From positions 761,057 through 825,056 of the forward strand of contig JADCRB010000156.1 of NCBI GenBank assembly GCA_021464245.1: a DNA stretch of 64,000 bases, read 5' to 3'. A program made the translations under genes and the position numbers. Below the pieces are notes generated by a model that was given only the letters and a program-made list of their open reading frames with translations, was not told the origin of the DNA and did no database searches. Below, in pieces: positions 11,860-23,125 of this stretch. The stretch is from Carallia brachiata (lineage: Eukaryota; Streptophyta; Magnoliopsida; Malpighiales; Rhizophoraceae). How positions within the stretch are numbered: position 1 is the stretch's first letter; the number at the start of each line of letters is the position of its first letter.

Positions 11860-12477
11860 TCATATTGGAGAGGCAGAAGTAAAGCCAAATTTGTCTGAGA
11901 GCTTGGTTCTGGTAAATGGTGAAAGAATCTCCATCTGGTGGATAAATGTAATGTCATTAACCAAAGGATTGTCTGTTCTGCCAGGGGGAGATCCTGCGTA
12001 ACAAGAAGGCGAGCACCCAGTGCACAATGATTCTCTATCATCACTTATCTGGAAAAAAAAAAAAAAAAAAAAGGCATTCATGTTTGATCAAAAGTTGCAA
12101 GACAGAAGATTAGAAAGCATCAGAATAAGAGAAATGTATGTTTAGTATTAATTAACCTTATCATGAGCAATCAGGTTCAGAATTCCACTTCTTCCGCCAG
12201 TAGTTGCTTGGCTGATCAATGGAAAATGACAAACGATCAGCAAACACAATGAAGCCCCACGATATGTAGAAGAAAATCTAATGTTTCTCCTACGAAATGT
12301 ACTTATAAGAAAATGCAAATACCTGTGTCTGCCACATCTAGGAGGCTTGAGAAACTCGGGATAGTCTGGCCCAAGCCGACGAGGTTTGGGGCAAAGTGGC
12401 TGGTTATTGCCTGCAAATCCGAACTTAGTCTCAGAACCTAGATCAACAAGATTGCTTTTGACTGGCAGATGATGCAT
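11860..12477 (-). CDS. Conserved plant-specific protein of unknown function (132 aa)
   Basis: Three exons on the minus strand: 12323-12477, 12157-12211 and 11860-12048, with good GT-AG borders and exact frame joins, giving 132 residues. The C-terminal exon contains CTGCSPSCYAGSPPGRTDNP, then NPLVNDITF. This resembles a small family of plant proteins (the Arabidopsis At3g02555/At5g16110 type, from memory) with a C-SPS-YY-GSPP-R-NPL signature. The N-terminal half is basic and proline-rich (PKPRRLGPDYPEF). No signal peptide or membrane segment is evident, and the function is unknown. The ATG at 12477 is the first in frame, with a pyrimidine-poor leader upstream. The existence of the gene is well supported by the three-exon join; the family match is from memory. 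Confidence 0.72.
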
Positions 12478-13620
12478 GTTTTCTTTTTTTATTTACTTCT
12501 GTTCCCCTTTCTAAAATCAAGAAGCAAACACAATGTCACAAGCAAAAAGTTGTTAAGCAATTCCTTGTGACCTGCAATTTCTTTTTTTTTTTTTAATTAT
12601 TATTATCTACTAGGCCCTCATTTTGATGGTAACAGAACGAGTGAGAATCAATGTGGGTTTATATAAATAATTACGTGAGAGAGTGAGGGAGAGAGAGAGA
12701 GAGAGAGTGAAATTTAATGATCCGTGGAACCACAGCCACATTGTCTTCCGGAACTCGTTCAAGTGGAGGGCAGGAGAGCATTTGCTTGGCTAAGAGTGAG
12801 TGTAGGATGGGTCTTGACTAGTTGGCCTTGATCTCCTAAATTTGCTCTTTCTCGCATGTAGCTTAAGCCTACGATTCATTTGGTCAAAACTATTGCTCAA
12901 TCTTCTTCTCTGTCCATTTTATTTACATGCGTTTCTTTCAACCTTGACTGTTAGTTTTCTTAACGTTCACAACTTGATCCTCCACGGGTTCTGTTAATAT
13001 ATTGGTAATAACCACGAGGAAAAGGGCATGAATCACCACATTTGCAGCACATAAAAGCGGATGTTTTGGACCATTTATCCTCTGAACTTTTTGCTAAAGG
13101 CAAAACCTTCGGTAGCCGTTGCATGTGTTTAAAACAAATGAAAAACACATGGTTAAAAGGAAGGGAATTGAAAAGAGATCATAAAATCATATGTATCCTG
13201 TATGCACCAGTCTATTTGGTCCTGGGTGTGAAAAACACAAGAAACGAAAAAACAAAATATTACCATTAATGGCTTCTCTTACAAAGCTACTACCTGCACA
13301 TAATCCAAAATCAAGACCAAAACCTACGTCCAGCTGAAGCATTAACGTGAAGCAGGTGAGGCATTTAAATGCGGAGCATCAGCGTATAGATTTAGAACGG
13401 TTTACTTTTGCTGATTAGTGAACTTACAACAGAGTTATCATAAGTCCACACACAAGTCATTAAGAAAACAATCCAGCAGCAAATTGACATGACAACTAAT
13501 ACGAGAGTTCAAAGAAATTTTGAAATGAGAATATAATTATCAAGAAAAAGTGTATTGGAATAAAAGTTGTACAAACCTATAAAATCTGCTAATTTCTTCT
13601 GAGCGGTGAACAGCCTCAAA
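12478..13620. other. Intergenic, promoter of the small gene and 3' UTR of the CSC1-like gene
   Basis: It holds a (GA)n stretch near 12689-12708, the likely minus-strand leader and promoter of the 132-aa gene, and, toward 13600, the 3' UTR of the CSC1-like gene. No coding exons recognised. Confidence 0.45.
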
Positions 13621-16033
13621 TCATGAATGATATGTGTCCCAGTCAAACTGGGTTTTGAGAAAACCTCATAGTCAATGGGTCCATCTACAATGCTATCGAT
13701 AGTTTGCATGCCTTCCAGTAGAGACAGCTGAAAATTATCGTTATCAGAAGGAAGTAATTTGTACATCACTAACAATCCAAGTGTGAAAATGGCTTGCAGC
13801 TTCGTGGAGTCCCCTTGGACTGAAAAAAACAAAAGCATGGAAAGGAGGAATAGATCAACACAGAACCGCATGATACTCAAAACAGTGTCCATCAACCTCC
13901 CGTCATTGCCAGCAGGAAAACCACGTACTCTATACACAAACAGAAAGTTGTACTTGTCAACCATGTACCTATACCCAAAATAGACTGCACCAACAGGGAC
14001 CGCAAGAGGAGCAAATGCTGAATAAATCAAGGTCAGAGCAAATATTGTCAAGTTGAACGCATAGTACTGAGCAAAGTCAAATGTCTGCTTAGGAATGGGA
14101 GAGGCTCTGCTGATTGGATACACGGAAAGATCTTGACCCTCTTGCTCAATCCCATTCGGCATAGGAGAGTCAAAGACATATTCATGCATCAATGGTCTCT
14201 GAAGACCATCAGTAGCCTGATTTTCCAATGGGTATTCATCATTATTCTCCGGTACCAGCTGAAGCATGTCATTCTTCCGAAACTTCTGAATCTGTTTCTT
14301 TATCCAAGGGATTGGAGCCAAAAGATCAAATGATATCCCCAAGAAAGTGCTTGTAATGAGAAAGGCAAGGGAAGATAGGCAGGATCTCAACAAGAATGAT
14401 GCACTCATGTATTGCTCAATCCTCTTGCAATCTTCTCCATCCAAGTAACACCTACCCATCTTTAAGATTGCACTTTCTAAAGAAGACTCAACCAAAGCTT
14501 TCAATAGAATAAGATTAACAAGGAAAAAGCAAACCATCTTCAGAAGTGCAGCTCTTTGCTCCCCCGACACAGTTAAGTGCCGTTCAAACTTAGATAGATA
14601 GGAAAGAACCGAAGGGACTACAATATACATGCTCACAAATATAATAACATTTGGCAAGAACTGGAAAATCAAGGATGCAAACCAGCTGGAACTCTGTACC
14701 CAAGCTAACCATGATTGTGCATGATCCATTGCTTCTGCGCTGATAATCCGTCCTGCACTCTGTAGAGCAGTTATCATCGCAAGTGGAGAACTAAAGAATA
14801 AAAGCATCAACAGCAGACACGTGTTAACAAACAACCTCCGCAACTTCTGTGACAACTTCGCCAATCCCAAATGGTTCCAGTAAATGTCTGTTGCTAATGG
14901 GGCTCGCTCAACTTTCCACTGGTTCCTCTGAAGCCGCAACTCCATGATGGAGAAGAACTTACCAAACGCCTCTTCCTCTCATACCGAAAATCCTGAACAG
15001 CTTTGTTAGCTGTATAAACATCTTTAAACACTACAAATGCAACTCCAGCACCTAGTGCACGACCTTCTTTATATGCTGCCAACTCGGTCTCCAGTTCTGC
15101 TCTCCGTTCTTGCAATCTTCTTAACTTCTCTTCATCCGTATAACCTATCCTATCCCTCATCTGACACCACAAACGTTTCAACCTTCTCCACAAATGAACC
15201 ATCCACCACCGAAATCTTTCCAAGACACTCTCTCCAATAACATTGTCTTCACTCTCCTCAGGTAGAAGTCTCGAGTCAAGACGGGCAACAAGCCAAGTAA
15301 TCTCATCCCTAACTCTAACCAAATCATCGGCCAAGTCATCCAATGCACACAAATCCATAGGCAAAATGACCCTATAAACTTTACCAGGATACTTATGCTG
15401 AAAATACTCTTGCAGCACTCTTTGGTCATCCCCAAAAGTCTTAGGTAATCCGTGCACCATTATCGTGAAAATTGCAGTGGAATTCGCATTCGAATTGCTC
15501 AAGTTCCCATTCCCATCCCTAAACCTAGTTATCTTCAACCTCTCTTCCATGGAAGACATACCCAAATGCAATAAAAACACGACGACAACCACGAACACGA
15601 AATGTATCCAAAGATAACCCGAACCTTTCTCGATGTGATTAACGGTCGTCTTCGAAAACTGATCGTCGAGGACTGCTGTGCCGGCGTAGAGATTTACGGG
15701 AAGGATAATACAAATTGACAGAAAGGCGATGCCAGAGAGGACTGCAAAGCTGCCGCCTTCAATTATAAGGAATTGGGCAGCGTCGGCCCCACAGTGGCGA
15801 CCGATCTCCCTTCCGGTTGCGTGCCACACGGCGAGGAGCTTAGCGGCGAGAGCGGAGGGACCGGGCATGCGGCGGTGGTCACTGCGGAGCTTCACGAAGA
15901 CGAAGATGAAGACGCAGAAGAATAGACCGATAGCTGAGATATTGAGAAGGTACTGGATGTTGCCGTACCATGCATCGCCGTCGCCGGCGGCTGAGGAGGA
16001 AGGCGGAAGCGGAAGCGGAAGAGGTGGAACCAT
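13621..16033 (-). CDS. CSC1-like / OSCA4.1-type channel (frame broken twice as sequenced)
   Basis: Intronless, minus strand. The protein belongs to the CSC1/OSCA/TMEM63 family and is closest to CSC1-like At4g35870 (OSCA4.1/GFS10). It starts [11 protein letters not shown], has an N-terminal membrane segment near residue 35, two more before the cytosolic PHM7-type domain (HGLPKTFGD to [11 protein letters not shown]), then the channel region with many membrane segments. OSCA proteins are mechanically or osmotically gated cation channels; the Arabidopsis ortholog has been linked to endomembrane trafficking. The frame shifts at 14964-14967 (KRR to [10 protein letters not shown]) and at 13645-13647. 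Past the second break the alternate frame gives FDWDTYHS and a stop at 13621, the usual family end. Each break is mended by one more T in a TTT run. The mended length, about 804 residues, fits the family (about 800-820). As sequenced the frames are 14894-16033 and 13509-14945. See findings. Confidence 0.88.
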
Positions 16034-16530
16034 TGGAGATTTGTGGACTTCTAGGGTTTTATGATATGATCTTTAGGGTTTCCTTCATGGATTATAACTT
16101 TAATTAAAAGACTAACAAACCTTTAAAAGCTGCCGAATTTCTTAGAGAGATAGAGAGAGAGAGATTGGTGGCGCGGACCGTAGTAATAGAAGAAACCTGA
16201 AGGGAGGTGGCACGGTGGCAGCTAAAAGGACGATGGCCGTACGTGGCGGTCGGCTTTTGTTGGCTGGTGTTTGGATGGACTGGAGGTGTTGATGAGCCCA
16301 AAGTTCGGTGTTTATCACAAAATTGGGCCCAAGCTCAAGTAATCGACCCATTTGGGTTAGAACCAACACGGCGCATGGTGCGAAACCTGAAAGGCCGGGC
16401 CTAAGGCCCAAGACGGTTATTTGGGCTGGATCTCAAATTCCTTAGTTCAAGCCCGCCCATATATGTCTTTGAGCCCAACAGGCCGGGCCACATCAGCCAG
16501 GATTTGGAATCATCGTTTGTCCATGGTCTC
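16034..16530 (-). promoter_or_regulatory. Promoter of the CSC1-like gene, rich in site II and telo-box motifs
   Basis: Upstream of the minus-strand ATG lie TAGGGTTT telo-box-type elements (about 16053 and 16074) and many TGGGCC/TGGGCT-type site II elements on both strands between about 16290 and 16500 (for example TTGGGCCC, GGGCCTAAGGCCC, TTGGGCTGG, GGCCGGGCC). A GA-rich stretch (16145-16163) lies in the probable 5' UTR. Such combinations are typical of plant genes expressed in dividing cells. Function is inferred from motifs only. Confidence 0.5.
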
Positions 16531-17017
16531 GAGAATAATCTTTGAATGATCTTGATTTTGAGTATTAGTTTAGGTAGTAATTGGTCTTGTTGATTAAAAG
16601 CGTGTTAAAAGTTTTATTTTCACCGCACCTCTTATTCCTTTCTATTTGCATGAGTTTAGTCCTCCCTAAAGTCAACTAAAAAAAAAAGGATAATATTTGA
16701 ATTGAAGATTCTATTTAATGATAGATAATCGTTATGTTTACTATCAATAAAAATGCAAAAAGATGGGCACTTAATAAATTAATTCAGAATTTATTCAAAA
16801 TAATATAAATATAATGTTATTTTGTATTTTACGCGAATATGAAATAACATGTAAAAAACGCTGCTCTAAATACTACAATACTTTGGATACGTTGAACGTT
16901 GAAACCTACGCTCTCCAATTCGCACCAATGGGGAAATTGGGGGAGTTCGCGTTGTCTAATCTTGTTACTCTGCGCTGTGTTTGGACTGAGTGGAAGGGCG
17001 GGGAAAGGAGAAAAAAA

Positions 17018-17250
17018 TAAAAAAAATAAAATTATTTAGAGTGGTAGAGAAAGTGAAGAGAATAAAAGTATAGTGAAAGAAAAAATAAATAGTAATTTAT
17101 AAGAGAAAAAGTGAGAGAGAAAATAAAGTTATTTGGAGTGATAGAAAAATGAAGAGAAAGAAAGTATAAAAGAAAAAATAAATAGTAATTTATGAGAAAA
17201 AAGTGGAGAAAAAATAAAATTATTTAAAATGGTATAAAAAGTGAGAATAA
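17018..17250. repeat. Diverged tandem repeat, about 95-100-bp unit
   Basis: The pattern AAAATTATTTAGAGTGGTAG ... AAAAAATAAATAGTAATTTAT returns near 17112 (AAAGTTATTTGGAGTGATAG) and in part near 17213 (AAAATTATTTAAAATGGTAT). The 5' flank (TGTTTGGACTGAGTGGAAGG) looks like the end of a small transposon-like sequence, but no matching inverted end was found. Confidence 0.6.
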
Positions 17251-17255
17251 AGAAA

Positions 17256-17268
<13 letters not shown>

Positions 17269-17306
<38 letters not shown>
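17269..17306. repeat. (TA)n microsatellite
   Basis: About 19 TA units directly after an A-rich tract, at the 3' end of the diverged tandem repeat. Confidence 0.9.
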
Positions 17307-17308
<2 letters not shown>

Positions 17309-17638
17309 CTTTATTTTTTTTTTTCTCTTACCCTTTTCATTGTACGGCATATACACCCTCGGTGACAACAACGTTAATGGCTTGCCGTATTTTCTAGTTT
17401 ACATCCTATCCAGTACCTTTGACTGTCTACAATTGAGCCGACTCCGAAGTTTGGGCCCACCCAGGTTACGCAAGTTGTAAGTACGACTTTTTGTTGTCGC
17501 CATTCGAATATGAGATTTATACCCTTGATTCACTTTCGTCGGAAGTGATTTCTTACTAAAGTTTTATTAATTATGAATTTTTTTACTTAATTATGAGCCA
17601 CGTTTTAGTTCTTCCTTTTTAAAGCCGGGCATTCATCG

Positions 17639-17640
<2 letters not shown>

Positions 17641-17669
<29 letters not shown>
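17641..17669. repeat. (AT)n microsatellite
   Basis: About 14 AT units in intergenic DNA. Confidence 0.9.
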
Positions 17670-17672
<3 letters not shown>

Positions 17673-17796
17673 TGTTTTGTATCAACTTCCTCCAGTTTTT
17701 TTTTTTTTCAAAAAAAAAAAAATTGATTGAGGATTTTCCTTTGATCTACGACCAAAAAAAAAAAAAAGAAAGACAGTCAAAGAAAGAAGGAATTGA

Positions 17797-17812
17797 GGGG
17801 GGGGGGGGGGGG
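17797..17812 (+). repeat. 16-base G homopolymer
   Basis: An uninterrupted run of 16 G in otherwise very AT-rich sequence, near long A and T runs at 17697-17767. It is long enough to form a G-quadruplex in principle, and its length is unlikely to be accurate in a long-read consensus. Confidence 0.9.
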
Positions 17813-20599
17813 TAAAATTAACATTTTTAATTAACAAGCAATTTGTTTTTTTAATATAGTTCAAATTGCCTTGATCCTTTGAGTAATTTGTGTTTCATGT
17901 GAGGTCACAAAAGTCTGGGTACAATGTTTTCGATGGTCGGCAAAGTATAATTAGAATCAAATTCATGCTTACGTTTAATCAAGCTGCTTTAATTAATCTG
18001 TCACTGTCGCATATAGAGGTGAAGCCAACCCTTTGATTACACGTAATCGTCTTAGTCTAATCCACAGTGATTCTTTGTTCTTGCTGTATATGGGAAAGCG
18101 TAGAGATTACATGTATCTTTTTTTTTTTTTATATCTAATTTATTGTGTCCTCATTAACTTGAAAATAGAACATTTGATTAATTTATTTAGGTCTAATAAA
18201 TGTTATGTCACACCAATTTTCTAACATAGATCCAAGATATAATTTTATGGTTTCGACATGTGACTTTATTGGTAGACTAAGTTTTATCTACATTATAATA
18301 ATGTAGGTTTTGATATATAAAAAAAAAACATTTTAACGTTATTTTTAATTTTTTTAAACCACGAAAAAAATATATCGTAAATATGTCGATTATCAAATTT
18401 ATAAGTTTAAACTAAATTTTACAGATATATCAATTATTGAATTGAAATCTTTTTATATTATTATTGTCATTAATTTTAATTATTTTTAAATCCAGTTTTA
18501 CATCAATCGTCATATTAAGTTCCACATCAACTTCTATGCATTCCGAAATTTTGATTCTACAATAATTATCTTGAGATTGAAGTTTTTGCCCCGAGGATTT
18601 CCTCATCTCTCACGGGCGTTGCCTCGCCTAAGCGGAGATGGTCAATGCAAACTGATAGACTTCAACCTCGCTGCAGCGTATGTTAAATTGGTCGCATGAA
18701 TAGGAAACTAGATGTGCCATTCTAGAGATTTCGTAAAAAAAGTTTGTATTAAATAAATCAGATTAAATAAACTAAATAACTAAGAGAATAAATTTCAATT
18801 TTTAACGAATATAATCGAATTATTTATAATTCTATAAAAATAAACGTATATTTAATTACTTCAAACGTCTCGGCATTCAAATTCATGACATATATTTGCC
18901 TGCATCTTCATGGCCATTTTTCAGCGCGGAAAGGGACATCCTGATTTACTTATCTTCATCTACATGACCAGACGAGTCTTTAACACGTGGAAATGAAGAT
19001 AAAAATGGGGAAAGCAAAAAAATCCATGTCAACGAGACTTTAACCATATCAAGCAACCCACCAAATGCTTGCCACTTGCATGTTGACTTAATCTTACACG
19101 TATCGCTTACAACCCTAAGTATTGACACCTATCTGCCTATGTCATCTCACATGCATGTGGGAAGAAAAATAAATTGAAAATTACATGCTGGCTTAAATTT
19201 GATTTGGATCGTAATTAAGCACTTGAATTAATTAATTATAGTGACCGATTAATTGTTAATTTTGGAAAAGTCATGCAACCCAATTTTATCATTTCTTTCA
19301 ACTTTCCACGTAAGTAAATGAAATTGGGATACAAGAACACTTCTTTTGCAAAGTTTAAAGACTTAAAAGAAAATTTATTCTCTTCTATTAACTATTGTAC
19401 CTTGAGTTATAAAGAGAGTATTTTGGGAAAAAATGTTAGCTCCTTCGCATCTTTTTCCTGTCCTTTTCCTTTTGAGGTTAACCTTTTCAAGAAAGGATTA
19501 CCCAAACTAGAAGAATATGCTTTTTTTTTTTTTTCTATCCTTTGATTGAATTGGACTAACAAAAAAGGAGTAAAGTCAAAAGGCAAGATCAAATTCAAAC
19601 TACAGCAATATGTTTTAGTGGTTAGATTTTTTGATTTTGGGTCTTTATAGTCATTGGCCAAAAGAATGGAGAGCTCTAGCTGACATTCTTTCATTTCTTA
19701 ATTCAGAAAATAAGCCCTTAAGTCTACAACTTAAAATATAAAGCATAGATACTCCGATTAAAAGCATCTTATTACTCATTCACTAATAACAAGAAAGCAC
19801 TGATACATATTTGAAACTTCATTTTTCAGTTACAAAATTGATTCAAATCCAAGGGAATGACCAGTGATTAATCCTTCTATGCTGTTCCTTGTCTCATAAA
19901 CAAATTTAATCATTATTAGTTTGTATCATGGTACAATTGTTCTGCTCTCTCTCTCTCAAACTTTTAAGAAAAATTAAAAGGGAATGAAAATGAAAATGCT
20001 GATTAGTTGTCATATTTATTTTATTTTTTTTTTTGACACAAGGTATTCTCACGTGTTATTATATGCAAGACTGTTTTTTATTTATAATATTAAAATTGTT
20101 GTTAGTGCAAACAAATTTAACTATATAAAAATTTAAATATAAGAACTTTTTTGTTATAAATTATCATTACACGAAATTTAAGACGTTTAACCACCTCAAC
20201 TAATCAATTTATTGTCAAATTCAATCGTTATGTCAAAAGGAAAAGTAAGCAAAAACACAATAAAGGGCAATCCCGGATTTTGGGAAACTTTTTAAGATTC
20301 ACGTCCCGAAGGGCCATTTGTTAAATTTTATGTGAGATAACCATTAAAGAAGATAAGCTTTGGGGTTCTCTCTTTTTCGTTGACAACATTAGCAATTATC
20401 AACCACAAAGCCTTTTTTTTTTTTTTTGAGAAATTAGCAACCATAAAGCTAAAAGATCAAAAATTTTAATAAATTTTCATCTTAAAGCTAATTGAATATT
20501 TAATTATGAATTAAGGTAGAGCCCACATAGGCATTGCTGGCTTTGTAGCCATCGATTTGTTCGGTTTTTTTTTCTTTTCTCCTTTCTTTTTATAGGACT

Positions 20600-21611
20600 T
20601 TTGTCTGCTCAGAAATACCAAAGAAACAAAGAAGCTCCAGTTCGTTCAATCACACTGATTGAGAGACACCTCAACTCGCTCTTCTTCTTCTCCTTCTGCT
20701 TCTTCAATTATCGCCTACCTGTCCAATCCAATCTTCTTTTTTTTTCACTCAAAATTTGAAACAAGAACTAAGTGTTTGTATTCAAGATTAGAAAAAGCAC
20801 CAAAGAAGCCAAGCTCAAAACAAAAAAGTTCTTTTCTTTTCGTTCGTTTTTTGCTTTCTCCTGTGTATAGTTGTGATTGACGGATCTCTAGATCTAACCC
20901 TTTTAGACCCACATGTATATTGCTCTGTTTTCCTTTAGATCTCCTTCCTTTTTATCCAGTATATGATTCCATAGCCGATCAGAGACTGCGTGGATTAGCA
21001 TAATTTGTGCTGTGAGTTTATATTTTCTTTTACTTGTTTCTTCCTTTTCTGGTTCATTGAATTGATGTTATGGATTAAAATTTCTTTTCTTTGTTGGTCA
21101 CTCGAAGAACTCTTTGAATTTGGTATGTGCTTGACTGACAATTTTATATGTTAGAATTTGGAAGCGTGGGATGCAGACTCGGATTTCCCTTTCCATTTCT
21201 GCCTCAACCCTGTTTTGTTTCCATGGTTTTGTGCCTTTTTTTTTTTTTGCTGAAAGAGCATGAGGGGTTTGGTTATTTTTCTATTTTAGGGGAGAGATGA
21301 ATTTGGTTTTAAGTTTTTTCATGGCAATTCTTGCTTGGAAATGTGGTTGAATCCAAAATTTCAAGATCAAAGCTTAGTTCTTTTTGTTGAATGTTATTAA
21401 GACTTTGACAGTTGTTTTTTCTTTCTTTTTCTTTTTCTTTTTCTTTTTTCTGTAGTTAAGTTTCAGTGTTCTGTTTGCAACCTGTGCATGAATTTTTGGC
21501 TTTTTGCATGGGTTGAGGACTGGTGAGATATATTTGCAGGAAGGGGATTGCATCAAGTTTTTGGATGTGTGGGGGAATAAGAATTGGAGGCTGCCCCAGT
21601 TGAGATGAGGG
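20600..21611 (+). other. 5' UTR and leader intron of the PP2C gene
   Basis: A TATAGG element at 20592 precedes a CT-rich leader (CTTCTTCTTCTCCTTCTGC near 20680). A donor GTGAGT near 21012 and the acceptor TATTTGCAG ending at 21539 would remove about 530 bp, leaving a second leader exon of about 70 bp before the start codon at 21612. An ORF at 20659-20880 within the leader is low complexity and not called. Confidence 0.5.
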
Positions 21612-23083
21612 ATGTTATCAAGGATTATAAACATATTGAGGGCCTGCTGGCTGCCGTCCTCAAACAGTTTGGTTCACGCGCGTTCGGATGCAGCTGGCCG
21701 GCAAGATGGCCTTCTTTGGTACAAAGACACTGGGCAGCACCTGGGTGGTGAATTCTCTATGGCTGTTGTGCAGGCCAATAATTTGCTTGAGGATCAGAGC
21801 CAGATTGAGTCGGGACCCTTGAGCACGCTTGAGTCTGGTCCGTATGGGACATTTATTGGGATATATGATGGTCATGGAGGGCCGGAGACATCGCGTTATG
21901 TTTGTGATCATCTGTTCCAACATCTGAAGAGTAAGAAAGCCACACTTGTTAGAATTTTCATGGTTTGACTAAAACATATTGGATAGCTTTATTCTCCTTT
22001 TTCATGCGATGAAATTGGATTAATGTGTGAAATTGTTCTTTTTTCAGATAAACAATTTTGAAGTTAAAATTGTGTTTATTTTCTTCTGATTCTTTCAATG
22101 TTGGGATGAGCAGGGTTTGTCTCAGAGCAGCAGTCTATGTCTGTTGATGTAATTCGGAAGGCATATCAAGCCACTGAAGATGGGTTTCTTTCTCTTGTTA
22201 CTAAACAGTGGCCTATGAAGCCTCAGATTGCAGCAGTGGGATCGTGCTGTCTCGTGGGCGTGATCTGTGGTGGTACGCTTTATGTTGCGAATCTGGGTGA
22301 TTCCCGTGCTGTCCTTGGGAGGCTTGTTAGGGAAACTGGGGAGGTCCTTGGCATTCAGCAATCAGCAGAGCATAATGTAGCCATAGAGTCCATCCGCCAG
22401 GAGATGTTCTCTTTGCATCCAGACGATTCACAGATTGTGGTTCTAAGGCATAATGTATGGCGTGTAAAGGGTTTGATACAGGTAAAAGTTTTGGATTGGC
22501 ATATGATATGGTTATTTTGTATAACTAACGCCTTTGAATCTCTTTTTCTTTCTTCACATTTCATTTTATTTTCATTTTGAAACTGGAAACTGTTCTATTT
22601 GGATGTTTCAAAACCTCTCAGCATTAATGGAAGTAGTTATGTCTACTTGCTTACTAGATGTTTTTGGAAACCATCGAGTAACTGTTTTAAGTTGTTCTCT
22701 GGGGACAACCTGGATTGAGAAAAGGAAGGGATATCGAGTAAGTAAAGCTTTGACTGTTTGAATTAATTGATAGGTATGATCAAGGTGCTGATTGTCCTAG
22801 TAAAATGTTAGAAGCTTTACCCGAGTATTGATGGAAGGCTTGTGAAGCATACTTATTCATGGAAAATGGCGAACATTTAGATGATTTTGGTTAAAGTTGC
22901 TATACTTTGGCAGCACAATGTTGGAGGGTGGTAGTGACTTGGAGTTCCCCACTTAGTATATGAGGATAGGGATTTTTTTTTTTTTTTTTTAGTTAATAGG
23001 TATATAGAGGGTGCAAATTGAACCTGTGTCAATTTAGACTTTTGTTTCTAAACATGTGGAATCCTCTAATTTGTGCACACATT

Positions 23084-23125
<42 letters not shown>

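Larger units (their letters stand above)
16531..20590. other. Intergenic, AT-rich, repeat-bearing
   Basis: No gene recognised. The stretch holds the GA/TA-rich tandem repeat at 17018-17250, two (TA)n arrays, a 16-base G run and several poly-A or poly-T tracts. ORFs here are short, low-complexity and start at non-ATG codons. Confidence 0.5.

Noticed and set aside
12960..13148. Cys-containing minus-strand ORF considered as a last exon of the CSC1-like gene
   Set aside because: The family C-terminus is already found at 13621 after one T is added, so no further exon is needed.
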